This document shows positions 14,501 to 26,700 of a stretch of 64,000 nt of DNA, piece after piece. Below the pieces are notes generated by a model. The model was not told the origin of the DNA, ran no database searches, and worked only from the letters and a program-made list of their open reading frames with translations. Origin of the DNA: Vitis vinifera (lineage: Eukaryota; Streptophyta; Magnoliopsida; Vitales; Vitaceae); the NCBI RefSeq assembly GCF_030704535.1, contig NC_081812.1:21861501-21925500 (forward strand), in the 5' to 3' direction. Positions within the stretch are counted from its first letter, which is position 1. Each line of letters opens with the position of its first letter. The position numbers and the translations under genes were made by a program.

Positions 14501-17500
14501 AATGGTATTTTTGTCACTCTCCTTTAACCAAACTTCCCTTGACTTCTGTCTCCAGCTTGTTTCCTCCATAAGAGCCCATTTCTGAAATTCTACCCTTAAA
14601 GCCTCCCTAGCAATCTCTTCCTCTATAGATAAAGTCCCTAGTAACTCCTTTGAATCCCAAAAGCCCACCTAAGTGAGGGTCAAATTCTTTCTAACAGCCA
14701 CATTGCCAAACACCTCAGAGTTCCAACTCTTCAAAAAAAAAATTAGGTTTTTTAGCTTTTCTACCAGAATGAAACTAGAGGATCCTCTAAAACTGAGCCC
14801 CAACCACCAAGACTTCATTAGATCCTTGAAACCCTCCTCCTTCAACCACATTTGGGTCATGTGGTGTGTTAAACCATACCTTCATACTTTTCACCAGCTT
14901 GACCCCCAACCACTTTGCTTCTTGTTCTAGTAATTTGATCCATGCTTTAGAGCTCGTTTAACAGTGATTCTAGAAGGCATAGAAGTGCTTTCTTCATTAA
15001 AATTAGGTGTTTGGCAAATTATTAAACATTACTTTTCAAAATTTGAAAGATCACTTGAAGTGATTGTTGAAGTAGCACCTGATACATGATTATTTAAAAA
15101 ATCACTTTTAAAAATTTCAAAATCAAAATCTCCCCAAACAGGTTCCCAATACCCAACCCTGCCTCCCATCACCTATATTCTCCTTCACTCTTTATGTGCG
15201 TCAATTTCTTCACTCTCCACTGTTGATGCCAAGCTCTACATACCTCCCCCATTGATTCCTTTCACTATTGCTCTAAACTCTAGGTAAGTTCTCTATTCTT
15301 TCTTGTTCTCTGTTTGGTTGCCCAGAAAATTCTCTTACATGTTTTTTCCTCTTTCATGGTTGAAATTTAGGGATTATGGCTGAATAATAGAATAATCAAT
15401 GTAAACAACTCAAACCCTAATCCATACCTCATAGGAGAAAGGATGAATAAGAAATTAGGCATACGCAACACATATTTGTCAATTTCAATGGGACATAGGG
15501 CACTACAGGGACTGTTGTATTCTAACTGGACTTTGATATCACAGAGACTGTTGTATCCTTACTGGACTTTGATACCACGAGTCCCCTTCTAATCACTTTT
15601 TTTTTTTTTTAATTTTGAGTATGTTTGGATGCTCTGTGGTTCAGGCATTTCACCAACTTTTATATTAGACAATCCATTTGTGTTTCAGGTTACACCTCAT
15701 CACTAATGTGTACATCCTATGACCAGAGAAAATTTTTGAGTACAGGATTTAAGATATTGTTTCTGTGAAGATGTTATATGCTTATAATTCATGTTTGTGT
15801 TGGTGTTGGTGTTTGTGGGTAGGATTTTTCAGTTCTTTGAGGTATATTGTTCATATATATGATTGTCAGGCTTCTTTTCCCTCTGAAACTATTTACATGC
15901 TTCATTTAAGATAAAAATGCTTGAAACATAATGGAGCATATGACTCTAGGCTGCTAAATAGCTCTAGAGATTTGAAGTTGTGATCAAAGAAAGTTAACAT
16001 GATCACAATTTTTTTTCTTCCTAAGTAAATCAAGTGCCATCTAGATGAGTTCTAGAAGCCAAAAAAATAGCATCTTCTTTGCAGCACAGATTTTTTTGGA
16101 CAAAGGCCTGGATTGGTGTTGCCTTTTATCTCTAAAATCTTTGACTATTAGATGAACTTTACAATGTATTTGATTTCACAAGACTACACTTCTGAATCTA
16201 AAATTTTGTTCAGTCAAAAGCCAGGTGATATTTCTTATCTGAGTAGCTGAGAACAGAAATGAAAAATTGGGAAAATTGCAATTTTGAAACATGTGTTGGG
16301 ACAATGAGCCATCACTTTTGAATATGACATTGACGGAAAATAGGGATTTAATGGTAGGACTCTTATCCCTAGTGACCCCACATGAGCTAGATTTTCTAAT
16401 TAAGCGTTAAATCAAGGTCAGTTGGGACTTACTAAAGGTGAATAACACTTGAATTCTTTACCTCCAAGGCTGGGTTAGGTATTTTTCACTTTATTGACAA
16501 AAATTTCTTATGTCTTTATGCTTCATTTTAGTGGGTGGTCATTGCCTTTGGCTTTTAATGGTGGATAGATTCCCTATTCCAGGAACTCAATTTAAGTGGG
16601 GGGAGTACCAGTGACTGATTCTAGACTTGTATTCTCTCTTCCATGTGCCCTTTTGGAAAGATGCAAGATTAGGGTTTTTTTTTTAAAAAAAAAAAAATTG
16701 ATACTTCTAAATTTAAAAACTTAATGACATATGATTATTAGATTGATAATAAAATTAATTCAATTTTATTGGGATTTAGCATTTAGGTTTTAGATTGACA
16801 AAATAGAATTACATAACTGTGCATGTGAATAGCTATTAAAACCGAGGCTTTTGAGATTACGGATAATAAGGTAACCCAAGTCACAATATCGCATTTTTTG
16901 TTCAATTCTAATTACTTGCCCCTGCTATCATTTTGCATACTACTACTACCCTTGTATTTGCATGTTCAAATAATTTTTAAATGAAAAATCTCCTATTTGA
17001 GTAAATGTATAGGTTTAAATACTGTAATTTAAAATAACATTTTGGTGGTAAACTTCTTAAAGAATTTTGTAGATTTTTTCATTGTATTTTTCTTTTTAAT
17101 GTGTAATTCGGCTATTCTTTTCTTTATTTTTTCATGAGTGAGCTGATCATTGAAAATCATCTTCTCTTTTTTAATATAATTGTATTAACAGAAAATGTTC
17201 ATTATTGTTGTTTATTAATGTATTTATTATTTTATTTTCGTATATATGTTTTCTAATAATAATGATAGTGACAATCATAATTTTGAAGATGAAAGTGATG
17301 ATAAACATGATTTTTATTAGTTGATGCTTACCAGACATGCTACAATTGTAACACTTACTAGCTACAAAGAAAATAAGCATTGTAGAACTTCTTTCCACTT
17401 GGATATAAGTTTGTGATAAATGTTTTGAATGCTTGTGTTTAGGTGTTTTGAGTAATTTAGAATGAAAAAACATGCGTTCATCAATTTATTAGATACACTT

Positions 17501-20500
17501 ATTGAAAGGTATAGTCTAAAAGAAGGTTCAAGTGTGCCCTTAATAGAAACTTTTCCAATGTTTCTCACTAAAATAGGTCATGGACTTAGCAATATGATGG
17601 TTCAAGAAAGATTTCAACACTCCAATGGATCCATATCTAGATGATTTTGAGATCGTATCAAATGTTGTTTGTCTTGAGGCAAACTATGGATATTATAAAA
17701 ACCAAGAGATCTATAGTTAAGGGAGGTCTTTCATAAAATAAGAAATAATGATCGGTATTAGCCATATTTTAAGGATTGTATTGGGGTAATTGATGGAACT
17801 CAAATACCCGTTGTGGTTCCTAGAGATAGACGAATATGAAATACCACATATTGTTAATAAAGGCATAACTACCAAAATGTTCTGCTTGTATGTAATTTTG
17901 ATGTGTTTCATATTAGCATGGGTCGAATGGAAAGGTGTTGCTCATGATGCACACATCTTTTTAAAGGCACTAAGAAGGCCAAGATTGGGTTTTTCTCATC
18001 CGCTTAGAGGTTTACGAATGAAACTATCACAGTTGTTTTTGTGATTAAGCTTTTTTTTTTTTAGGGCAAGCATTACCATCTTCCAAATTTTTTATGGGGT
18101 AGGCTACTTAGAGGTAAGAAGAAAGTAGTTAATCATAGACATTCATCTTTGAGGTGCACAATTAAGAGAACATTTGTTATTTTGAAGAAAAGGTGAAGAA
18201 TGCTACGGGAAATGCATAGCTTTCCTCTTGAAAAACAAGTAAAGATTGTTATTGCTTCAACGACTCTTCGCAATTTCAAAAGGATTAATGTTAGAACCTA
18301 TATAAAATTTAAACTTTATGATGATGATCAAGAGTTACTTCCACCTAATGAAGAAGGGGGTAGCATACATGTAGTTAAGGAAGACGGTTCATGTCATGCA
18401 AGAGAGATGGGAGAGGAACATGATTGAATTGCACATCTAATTATATCTCATTGATGTTTAATTATGACTCTAATATTGAAGATAGATTTTTCCTTTTTTT
18501 GCTGTGAAAAAATTTGCCTTGTTTACTTTTTATTAGTAAAGTTTTTTTGAACAAACTAAACTAACATGTAACAATATACTTTGTTTTACTTTGAAAAATT
18601 ATCTTTTATTCAATGTTTATTTATTGATCTTTTTGTAAGTATTTTTCAAAATCTTAGTCTAGTGGTAAAAACTTATTATTTTTAATCTAATATATAATTA
18701 AATAATTTTTTTTGTTTTGAAATCTTATTATCTTGTGATCAATGTTTGTTTATTAATTCAAATCTTTTTATAAATATTGTTCAAAATTCTCTTGTAATGA
18801 TATATTATTTTTAGTTTTTTAATAATATAAATGTTTATATATTCCTTTACCATAGATGTTTATATAGTATCTTGTCATGAAAAATTATTGGTTATTATAA
18901 TATTTCCTTTTTGTAATTAAATTTTATGACATAATTGGTAATTTATTAATATTAAAAGTGCTTTTTGGTTCTGTGACACATTATCAAAAACGTTATCAAA
19001 ATCACTCTCACTGATTCTCATAAAAACATTTATCATAAAAAAGCTACAAACAAAAGCACTACAGATTAAAAGCATTTTTACTAGAATCACTGCCAAACGG
19101 GCTCTTAATCCCCTTCAATGAGAACAAGAAACACTAGCCAATTTGAACACATAAAAGAACTCACTAAATTGGTGGTTCAGAGTTTCAAACTCTCTTACCT
19201 ATTCTATTTAATGGGTGAATTCCAGGTCAGCGTGTAAACAAGCCAGTCAGGAAGCATTTTCCAGTTTGAAAATTCAAGAGCCATATCATTCCAGGTTTAA
19301 TAACTTTATGTTATGTGAACAAAAAACCACGACCTTGTAACTTTTTTCTGGAGAAAATGTCATGTACCTTAATGCCAATACACCCATTTACATCAAGGGT
19401 CGTAATCATGTTTGAACAAGATCTCGAGAGAGCTTCCAGGCACTTGTCAGTCACCCCAACGATTCCGAACAAGCTGCATTATTTCAGTTAGTAACAGAAA
19501 ATATATCAAGAGACAAGATGTTATTTCAGTTAGGATGATCCACATGTATATTGACCTGAATAATGATCAACTTCTACAGGAATGCATGTTACCTTGAAAT
19601 TGACACTGCAGAATGGCACAAGAAACCCAATCAATGGACTCCTCTTTAGTCGACACCACAGTGAAAACTCCCAGATTTTGTTTAAAAAAGGTTCAAATTA
19701 TGCATTGCCCTTTCACTTTGATTGCACAAGTATTGTTCTTTTCCTTTTTCTTTGATTACCAAATACTAAATATATGCTATAAGTTCTTTAAGTTAGCAGT
19801 ATGGATTTTCACTAACACATACTCTGTAGTATTCTGAAAGATCCATGTCAAATTTATTATTGACACAGGCTTCCAGACTTTTCACACACTTACCTATTGA
19901 TCAGTTCCCTAATTCCAATTCATTATAGGCAAGAATAATTCTCAGATCCCATATTGTCACAATTCTCATTATTCCATTCTGAAAGGTGAGCTATTGAACT
20001 GAACTTAACAGATATATAGTTGCATATGAAAGATAAAATCAAACATAAGTAATGGACAATTAGTTTTGATACTAGAGAGTGAAGAATTTTTGTGGCATAA
20101 AATGGTGCTATCTCTATCAGTAAGGTTCTAAAAAACCAAGCATATATGTCTTTTCAAATTCAATAGCACATCTCTTATTAGGATTACCTAAGAAATTCAA
20201 GAGAGGTGCAACCTTGAGCAATGGCTATGACTCCCACATCAGTGACACGTACACACCTATCAAGAAACGTGTCAGGTAATTCATCTCCTTCTGCTACAGT
20301 ACTTCTAAAATAGATTAGGAGCTTTACTTACCATGTCAAATTTAGAGACACCAGATTCTTGCATTTGGCTATACAGCAAAGTCCTTGATCAGATAGATTC
20401 TAACATTCAGGTTTCTAGTTAGTATCAATTTCTAGCCAAGGAAAACGTGAGTAATATATTTATTCAGAAAACCTGATATTTTACCTGGGCTCCACAGAGA

Positions 20501-23500
20501 TCTAAGAATCTAAGATCGGTAAGAAGTGATATCTTTTTGTAAGCTTCATCTGTAAAGCTGAATTAAAAGAATGAGAAAATCCCAAAAATTAGAAACCCCA
20601 ACAAGGATTATTTCCCTCCAAATTCAAATGTATAGAATTTTCATCTGATACCTTGACAAGGCATAGAGATTCAGACTCTGAAGAGAGGAGCATTTGAGCA
20701 ATATCTGTTGCAAGCCACCATCTGTTAGCTTGATGCACCTAGGAACACCCATAAACATAAGATTATGAATTGTAAGCACATCACGAGGTAGAGCTCTTTA
20801 TCAGTAGGCAAATTTACTAACCAATTTATTCACTGTTCAGGATGGAACATGTATTTTTTAGAGGAATATTGGATGCATCACTGTTTATTAAACGGTTCAC
20901 CTCATTGGATGACTAGTCTTTTTTCTCAGAAATATGAACCAATCACCAATTTTTATACTTATGAGACCTAAAAGACTAGAATTCACACCACTGAGAAATG
21001 AATGACTAAATTTTAAAGCATTATATTCCTAAGCAAACACCAAAGAAACATTTCTTTTTCCAATTCCTGAGATAAGCTTCTGGAAACCAGTACATACATA
21101 CCTAGTCAAGTTCAACAACTCCAAGTCTGGATAATTGTCAGCAATCAGTTGCAAACTTTTGTCTGTGATATTCTGTAATTGCCACATTAAAGGACCCCAT
21201 CAATATAATCCTTCAAAATAAAGAATATTAAATTTCAATGAACTAATTGCTGAATATAAATAATCATAGACCTTGAAAGATTGAAGAAAGTGCATAGCAG
21301 TTTCACATATTGCACTCTTGCATGGGAAAATGAAAAAACAAAGAGGAACTTAGGGCTTATTTAGAAACAGTTCTTGAAAATAATTTTCTATTCATTAGAA
21401 TAGAAAACAGTTTTCTAACTTATAAAACATGTGTGGCAAATTTATTTATTTTTTAAAACAGTTTTAAAAATTTTGTTTTGAAAACAGGTTGTTTTTTAAA
21501 AACAAATTTGAAGTGTTGTTGAGTGTTTTTTGTAGAATAATATAAGAAACAATTGAAAATATGAAGAACTTTTGCATTATACATAAGTGCACACTATCTT
21601 CATGGAGAATAAGCTGAAAAAACTATTTTCTATATTTGAGTTCCTAAACAGAATTTTGTTCCTAAAAATAATTGAAAACTATTCTTGAAAATTATTCTCA
21701 AAAACAAAATTTAGAGTTTCGGAGACATTGCTAAACATGCCCTTATCTTTTGATCTATTTGATTAAATTTGAAATGAAAAAAAAATTAAGAAAAAGGAAA
21801 TCCCAACTATTCAGACTCCAATATATTCATTTTCTCATAATTCCACTTTCTTAAGGTCATGTTTACTATTAAATCAAAACCACCTAGTCTTTTTTCACAG
21901 CCTTAACCTCTACTCTTGTGGGTCTTCCCTTTGTCCTTATAGTGCATAAACTTAAACCTTAAAAATCAATCATGTGCCCATGAATGCTAATGTCACCAAT
22001 GACAAATCAAACTTGCATAAATAAGCAGGAAGACTGGATGCTCAAAGCAATCAAAAGAAGAGAGTCATACAATTTACAATGCAGCTATTAGCACGTAAAG
22101 GCGAGAACCTGAACTCTCTGGCGATCATATATACCTTACAGCCACTCAAGTTCAAATCAACTATATGTTTGCAGTTCTTCACCAAATGTGTCATGCCTAT
22201 ATCAGTTACCCTGCATTTACTCAATTCATATTCCACATTTCATGAGTAATGATAAAAAGAACCTAGCTACAAATGTTAAATCCAAGGTATCGGAAAAAAG
22301 AAATACAGATCAAGCAAACCTTCCAAATACCTCACATTCCAATAGATAGAGAAGACCTTCAATTTAGGACAAGCACTGGTTATTGTTTCAACTCCTCTGT
22401 CAGAGATCTTTTGGCAGACATTCAGATTTAAAGACTCTAGTTCTTGAAGTGAATCCAAGCACTGCAAAATTCACATATAATTCCATTAAAAAATTAAAAA
22501 TTCATATAATAACATTTAGAAGTACAGATCAATTCTTTCAAGCAGACAGAAATGAGAATATTGCTAATTCCAACTTCACTTTGGAGCCAACAAATGTTCG
22601 TATAAAGTTAGAAGTATAACCTTGGTTTTGAGAAGATCAAGATGTTTGTCTTCAATATCCTGTGCAAATTCAAGATTTATCTGCTTAACATGCTGATATC
22701 GAAACTGTGAAAGCCAAGAATCGCCAAAAATAAGAATCATGATCAGTAAGCCCATGCAAAATGTGCACCAGCTAAGCACACTCAATAAACAAAACGAAAA
22801 ATCAAATACATCATTGACTCCCCATAACAAAGAAAGCAAGCAAGCAAAAAAAATAACTTGACCTTGTGAACTTTACTTCACAAATCATTTCAAAACCCCC
22901 AAAAAATGAAATGAAACAAAAAAAAAAATTATCCTGCCATCAGTTTTAAAAGTATCATCACCACATCATTTGAGAAATACATTTGAGATAAGGAATGGCA
23001 TCTGTCATTGGATAAACCCTCTTTTCCATATTGTGTATGCAAAAAAACTCAATTAATTCAAAGAGTTTTAAAGCAAACCAGAAAATTGTTTCCACTAAAC
23101 AGCCAACATGTTTTCTCCGATTAGGTTAAAAGAAGTGCCCATCACCCAATCATGTTGAATTGTATATCTAAATCATCACATGGCAGAATGGAACCATACC
23201 ATACCAGCACAACAGAAGGGACTGGAACCCATCATTAGATGCTCCCTCTTTTCCATATTGTACATACAAAAAAAAGTCAATTCATTCATAGAGTTTTGAA
23301 GCAGAGCGGAAAATTCTTTCCACTAAGCATCCTAATGTTTCCTCCAATTAGGTTACAAAAAATGTACAAAATCATCAAATCGAGTTGAATTGTACATCTA
23401 AATCATCATATGACAGAAACCACATCATTAAACCCTAGAACTCACAAACCTAGCATAACCCAATCAAAATCTGCGAAACCAACCAGTGATAGTGCAGCTA

Positions 23501-23797
23501 CAAGTCGATTCCCGGCATTATTCGTCTCCCGAAAATCAAGAACCTGGAAAATCAAAACCCAAATCACAAAAAACATCTAAAGCATTTCCCATCAAATTGA
23601 TTGAAAGTTTTGGAACGAAGGTTTACCAGCCAGAGAGAAGAGCATGAGACGAGAGTTCTGTGAATCCATGGGCTGACCAATAACAGAGAGATGAGGTCTC
23701 TCTGTGGAAGTCTCGTGCCCACGATCCTCAAAACCTTAGGTATTGTCTCTCTGCTCCATTTCAGGTCCCCCCCAGCTCTTGCTTCGGTTTCTTCCAT
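11515..23797 (-). CDS. F-box/LRR (RNI-like) protein, 12 exons, orthologue of At3g58530
   Basis: This is a probable substrate receptor of an SCF ubiquitin ligase; the target is unknown. Coding exons in transcript order: 23797-23627, 23543-23484, 22704-22621, 22461-22331, 22210-22135, 21172-21102, 20738-20652, 20557-20485, 20399-20332, 20256-20188, 19473-19368, 11580-11515. They total 1062 bp and 353 aa, equal to what I recall for the Arabidopsis protein, with every phase consistent. Residues about 15-60 are a degenerate F-box ([18 protein letters not shown]...). From residue 80 on there are cysteine-type LRRs of the SKP2/GRR1 kind, with repeated LESLNL/LNLSGC/VTDxG units, largely one per exon. 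The last exon encodes only 21 residues ending in CFKVHS and lies 7.8 kb from exon 11 because of transposon insertions. The start at [10 protein letters not shown] is the in-frame ATG nearest the F-box; an upstream in-frame ATG exists but precedes non-conserved residues. Confidence 0.93.
11822..11840. repeat. Target-site duplication of the LINE, left copy
   Basis: The 19-bp sequence TTGGGTCATGTGGTGTGTT is repeated exactly at 14852-14870. It directly abuts the poly-T (minus-strand poly-A) end of the LINE. Confidence 0.93.
11841..14851 (-). mobile_element. 5'-truncated LINE (non-LTR retrotransposon) inside the F-box gene's last intron
   Basis: About 3.0 kb bounded by perfect 19-bp direct repeats. 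A short poly-T at the left edge marks the 3' poly(A) end of an element lying on the minus strand. The body encodes reverse transcriptase and a C-terminal zf-RVT region in several broken frames. The 5' half (ORF1 and endonuclease) is absent, the usual result of incomplete target-primed reverse transcription. Because the duplication is still perfect, the insertion is probably not very old, while the reading frame already carries many stops. Confidence 0.93.
12101..14860 (-). pseudogene. Degenerate LINE reverse transcriptase / zf-RVT ORF2
   Basis: Reading right to left on the minus strand, recognisable blocks are: the pre-RT linker (14860-14378, with [16 protein letters not shown]); the RT fingers and palm (14371-13931, with [10 protein letters not shown] and [19 protein letters not shown]); the catalytic FADD box (about 13540, [14 protein letters not shown]); the thumb region with RDFLWGGG (about 13100); and the zf-RVT terminal domain (12703-12101, with [16 protein letters not shown] and CxxC...H...C). 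Frame changes and stops separate the blocks, so no functional protein is expected. The terminal few bases of the rightmost block overlap the flanking duplication. Confidence 0.9.
14852..14870. repeat. Target-site duplication of the LINE, right copy
   Basis: Exact 19-bp repeat of 11822-11840, marking the 5' truncation point of the LINE. Confidence 0.93.
15506..15577. repeat. 36-bp tandem repeat, two copies
   Basis: Adjacent copies 15506-15541 and 15542-15577 share ACTGTTGTAT and ACTGGACTTTGATA with a few substitutions. It lies inside the Harbinger element, upstream of the transposase relic. Confidence 0.75.
17462..18427 (+). pseudogene. Degenerate Harbinger transposase-derived nuclease (ALP1-like DDE)
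   Basis: The pieces follow the order of plant Harbinger nucleases: an N-terminal segment with [16 protein letters not shown] (17462-17640); [20 protein letters not shown] carrying the first catalytic D (about 17771-17830); a VNKGITTK...[16 protein letters not shown] block with the second D (about 17845-17975); and a [16 protein letters not shown] region of the third acidic site, followed by [16 protein letters not shown] (about 18140-18265). Frameshifts and stops separate these blocks. The gene is dead and cannot mobilise the element. Confidence 0.88.
21353..21742. mobile_element. MITE-like element of 390 bp in F-box intron 5
   Basis: It begins GGGCTTATTTAG and ends CTAAACATGCCC, forming an imperfect terminal inverted repeat. 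TTA lies immediately outside both ends (21350-21352 and 21743-21745), as for Tourist/PIF-type MITEs. There is no coding capacity and the interior is A/T-rich with extended inverted complementarity. Confidence 0.75.
23006..23421. repeat. Direct duplication of about 190 bp in F-box intron 2
   Basis: Copies at about 23006-23193 and 23232-23421 share the CCCTCTTTTCCATATTG block, AGAGTTTT-AAGCA, CACTAA, a CCAATTAGGTTA-like block and GTTGAATTGTA-ATCTAAATCATCA in the same order. They have diverged by substitutions and small gaps, so the duplication is old. No coding potential. Confidence 0.75.
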
Positions 23798-26700
23798 TGT
23801 GATTCTGATGAAAGTTTCCTCATTGACACATTTGACAATATATAGGTAGGAGTCAAGCCCACTGTCAAGGTTTATTTGAAAATAATTTTCCAACTTCAAA
23901 AGTTTGTTTGGCAATATATAATTTTTTAGAAAAAAAAATAGGTATTCTCATTTTTTTTAATTAAGAAAATTATTCTAATAAAAATTTTAACTTATTTTTT
24001 AATGTTATTTTACTATGAAGTATGAAAATTACATTTTTTACAATTAAACCCCTAAATAATAAAGCTTGTTTTAAAACACTACTTTTCATAAAATTGAACT
24101 TTAGTTTTATTTTTTTATATTGACTTAATTGAATTATTGCATAAATCAAAATAAATTTTTTACTAAAAATAATATTTTTTATTTTTTATTTTTAGCTTCT
24201 GTCATTATATTTATCTTTTTATGAATAAAGTTTGAAATTATTTGTCCAGCAGATTTAATGATGGAAAACTAAAAATATTTGTGTATACTACAACTTTATT
24301 TAAATAACATAATATTAATCTTTGATATTCAAGGGTGGAAGGCGGTGGAGAGGGAGAAGATAGGGTAAACACCTCATTTCCTTGAACTATTAACTCCTAT
24401 TTGATGACTATTTTTCAAAATTAAAAAAAAAAACAAAAAAAAACAAAATTTGACCATAAATTTTGAAAATCATTGTTTGATATTTTATTATTTTATTTTA
24501 AATAATTTTTCATATTCCTATAATTATTTTTCAAAACATTCATTACAAAATAAGTGATAGTTTTGAAAACAACCAATTTTTTTTTTCTAAAAACACTATG
24601 TTTTCTATTTTCTATATATAAGGACATAAAATCTTTATTGATAAATATATTTTTCTATTTTTAATAATATAAATTTATTTTAAAAAACCGAGCATATCCT
24701 AAACATCCTATTTCCATTTTAATGTCAGATTGATCTTAGAAACCTCCCTATGTATAAGAGAGGGTTTCAATAAGACAATTAACCAATTAATTTACCAAAG
24801 AAATTAACAATAATGCTAATACTAGGGATTAAAAAATACATTTCAAAACTAAAAAGGAAAATAAGATAAAAACTAAACATGTTTGATAATTATTTTTTAA
24901 AACAATCCTAAAAATTTGTTTTTAATAACAATTTTTGAAAACTGTTATTTGATATTTTGTAAAATAAATATTTGTTTAAAAACCTTAAATATTTTTAACT
25001 TGTTTTTAATGTTATTAGATGTGTTTTAAAATGTGTTTTTTTATATCTAGTGTTTTATTTTTAATGATTTTTTAATATAATTATTTTTTTAAACGATTAT
25101 TGAAAACATTATAAAACAACTAAAATATATATATATATATTTTAAATATTGTGTTTTTTGTTTTTTAAAATAGAAAACATAAAACAATTTTTTGGTTACC
25201 TAACTTATTTTTCTATTTACAAAAAAACACCATGTTCGAAAATAATAGTCAAGCATACTATTAGTCCAAAGGTTCTCTTAAGTATGTTTTAATAATAACA
25301 AATCATGATTAAATCATTAATGGTTTAAAATCAAGTTTAATTTTAGGTTTTAATTGATAGAATCAAATGAAAAATCAAGCTAATTATAAAAGGATCCATG
25401 GAGAGCAAAATCCATGATGCATGAAAACCTCTAAAGTTCAAGAACACGATGTAAATGAATACTTTGGTGCATATAGGATTTTTACTTAAACGTGCATTTT
25501 TTTAGTGTCAAATATTGAAAACCTATAAATAGAATTATCTCATTCATTTACCGACAAAAAAAATATTTGCTAACTCACTAGTTACTTGTTTCTCACATTA
25601 AAACTCTATTTCATTATTGACGTATCAATTTCATGATTTTTAAATATTTTTTAATACACCCTTGTTATTCATCATAACCTTTTTTTGTATTTGTTTATTT
25701 ATTACACTATGATTGAGTGATTTAAAACTCCTAGTTGTTGAGCAAGGATTGAGTGTTAAGACTTTAAGTTGGAAGATAAACTCGAAGAGAGACTAGTGTC
25801 GATTGGAGTCGCTGAATTCAATTGGAAGAACTTTGAAGTTTCATTATAGTGAAAAAATGTAAGTGGTATATATATATATTATTGGTTATAAAGAATGTAG
25901 CAGAAAAGTGTACCAGTATTTTTTCTCTTTTAAATATCGACAAATTTATATTTCCTTGTTTTTAATTTTATAAATCTAAATTCATATGTACAAACTTTAT
26001 TATGCCAAATGTATGGTTTTTATATATATATATCACCTGTAAAACAATATTAAGCTTTGATATCCCAGAGAGAGAGAGAGAGAGAATCTCTGAAACCTCC
26101 CCAGGTAGGAGAAGGAGAAGAATTCAATAAGAAAATTAACCAATTCACTTAGCAAAAAAATTACATTTTAAATCCCACAAAAAAAAAAAAAAAATCGAGG
26201 GAAAAGAAAAAGTAAAACGTTGTCTTTGCCTGGCTCTTCCCATGTATGCCACAGGAGAGATGTTCTTCCACCTCACGTCATCTCCTTCACTTGATCTACA
26301 ACGTGATAATGCAGTACCATCACCCACAGAGAAACCTTGCCTTTGCCCACAAGAGATCTGCAATATCATCTAATTTTTATAGTAGAACGCACCATCGCCC
26401 TCCTCTCCTCTCTTCAGAAAAAGGACCAACTCTTGAATGTTTCTGCCACGTCGATAAGGAATGGGTTCAAATGGGTCAAATGTGAGTCTGAATGCATGCA
26501 TGCAACTCTGAATCGAAAACTCGAAATAATTCTAAGTGGGTGAATGGGGAGTCAGATTGATGAAGCTGGTGGCAGCTGGAGCACCATTATTGCAGCTGTC
26601 GTTGTAACATTTGAACAGTACTGGTTTCCGATATGAGAATACTGAGAAAAGGATGGTTTGGGGGAGCACTGAGTCAGTGACTCAGTGAAAGGATGTATTT

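Larger units (their letters stand above)
14950..19104 (+). mobile_element. PIF/Harbinger DNA transposon with TIRs and TTA target duplication
   Basis: The 4155-bp element starts GAGCTCGTTTAACAGTGATT and ends in the inverse of GAGCCCGTTTGGCAGTGATT, extending to TCTAG. The roughly 24-bp inverted repeats differ at three positions. TTA flanks both ends (14947-14949 and 19105-19107), the hallmark target duplication of this superfamily. It contains one decayed nuclease ORF (17462-18427). The partner Myb-like ORF that these elements usually carry was not seen. It lies 79 bp right of the LINE's right duplication, in the same F-box intron. Confidence 0.93.

Noticed and set aside
17790..18427. Possible domesticated Harbinger nuclease gene
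   Set aside because: Stops and frameshifts separate the catalytic blocks and the TIRs are intact, so it is a dead transposase, not a host gene.
26145..26369. Minus-strand 74-codon ORF
   Set aside because: It ends in a poly-Phe run from a homopolymer, has no domain, and other frames are equally open.
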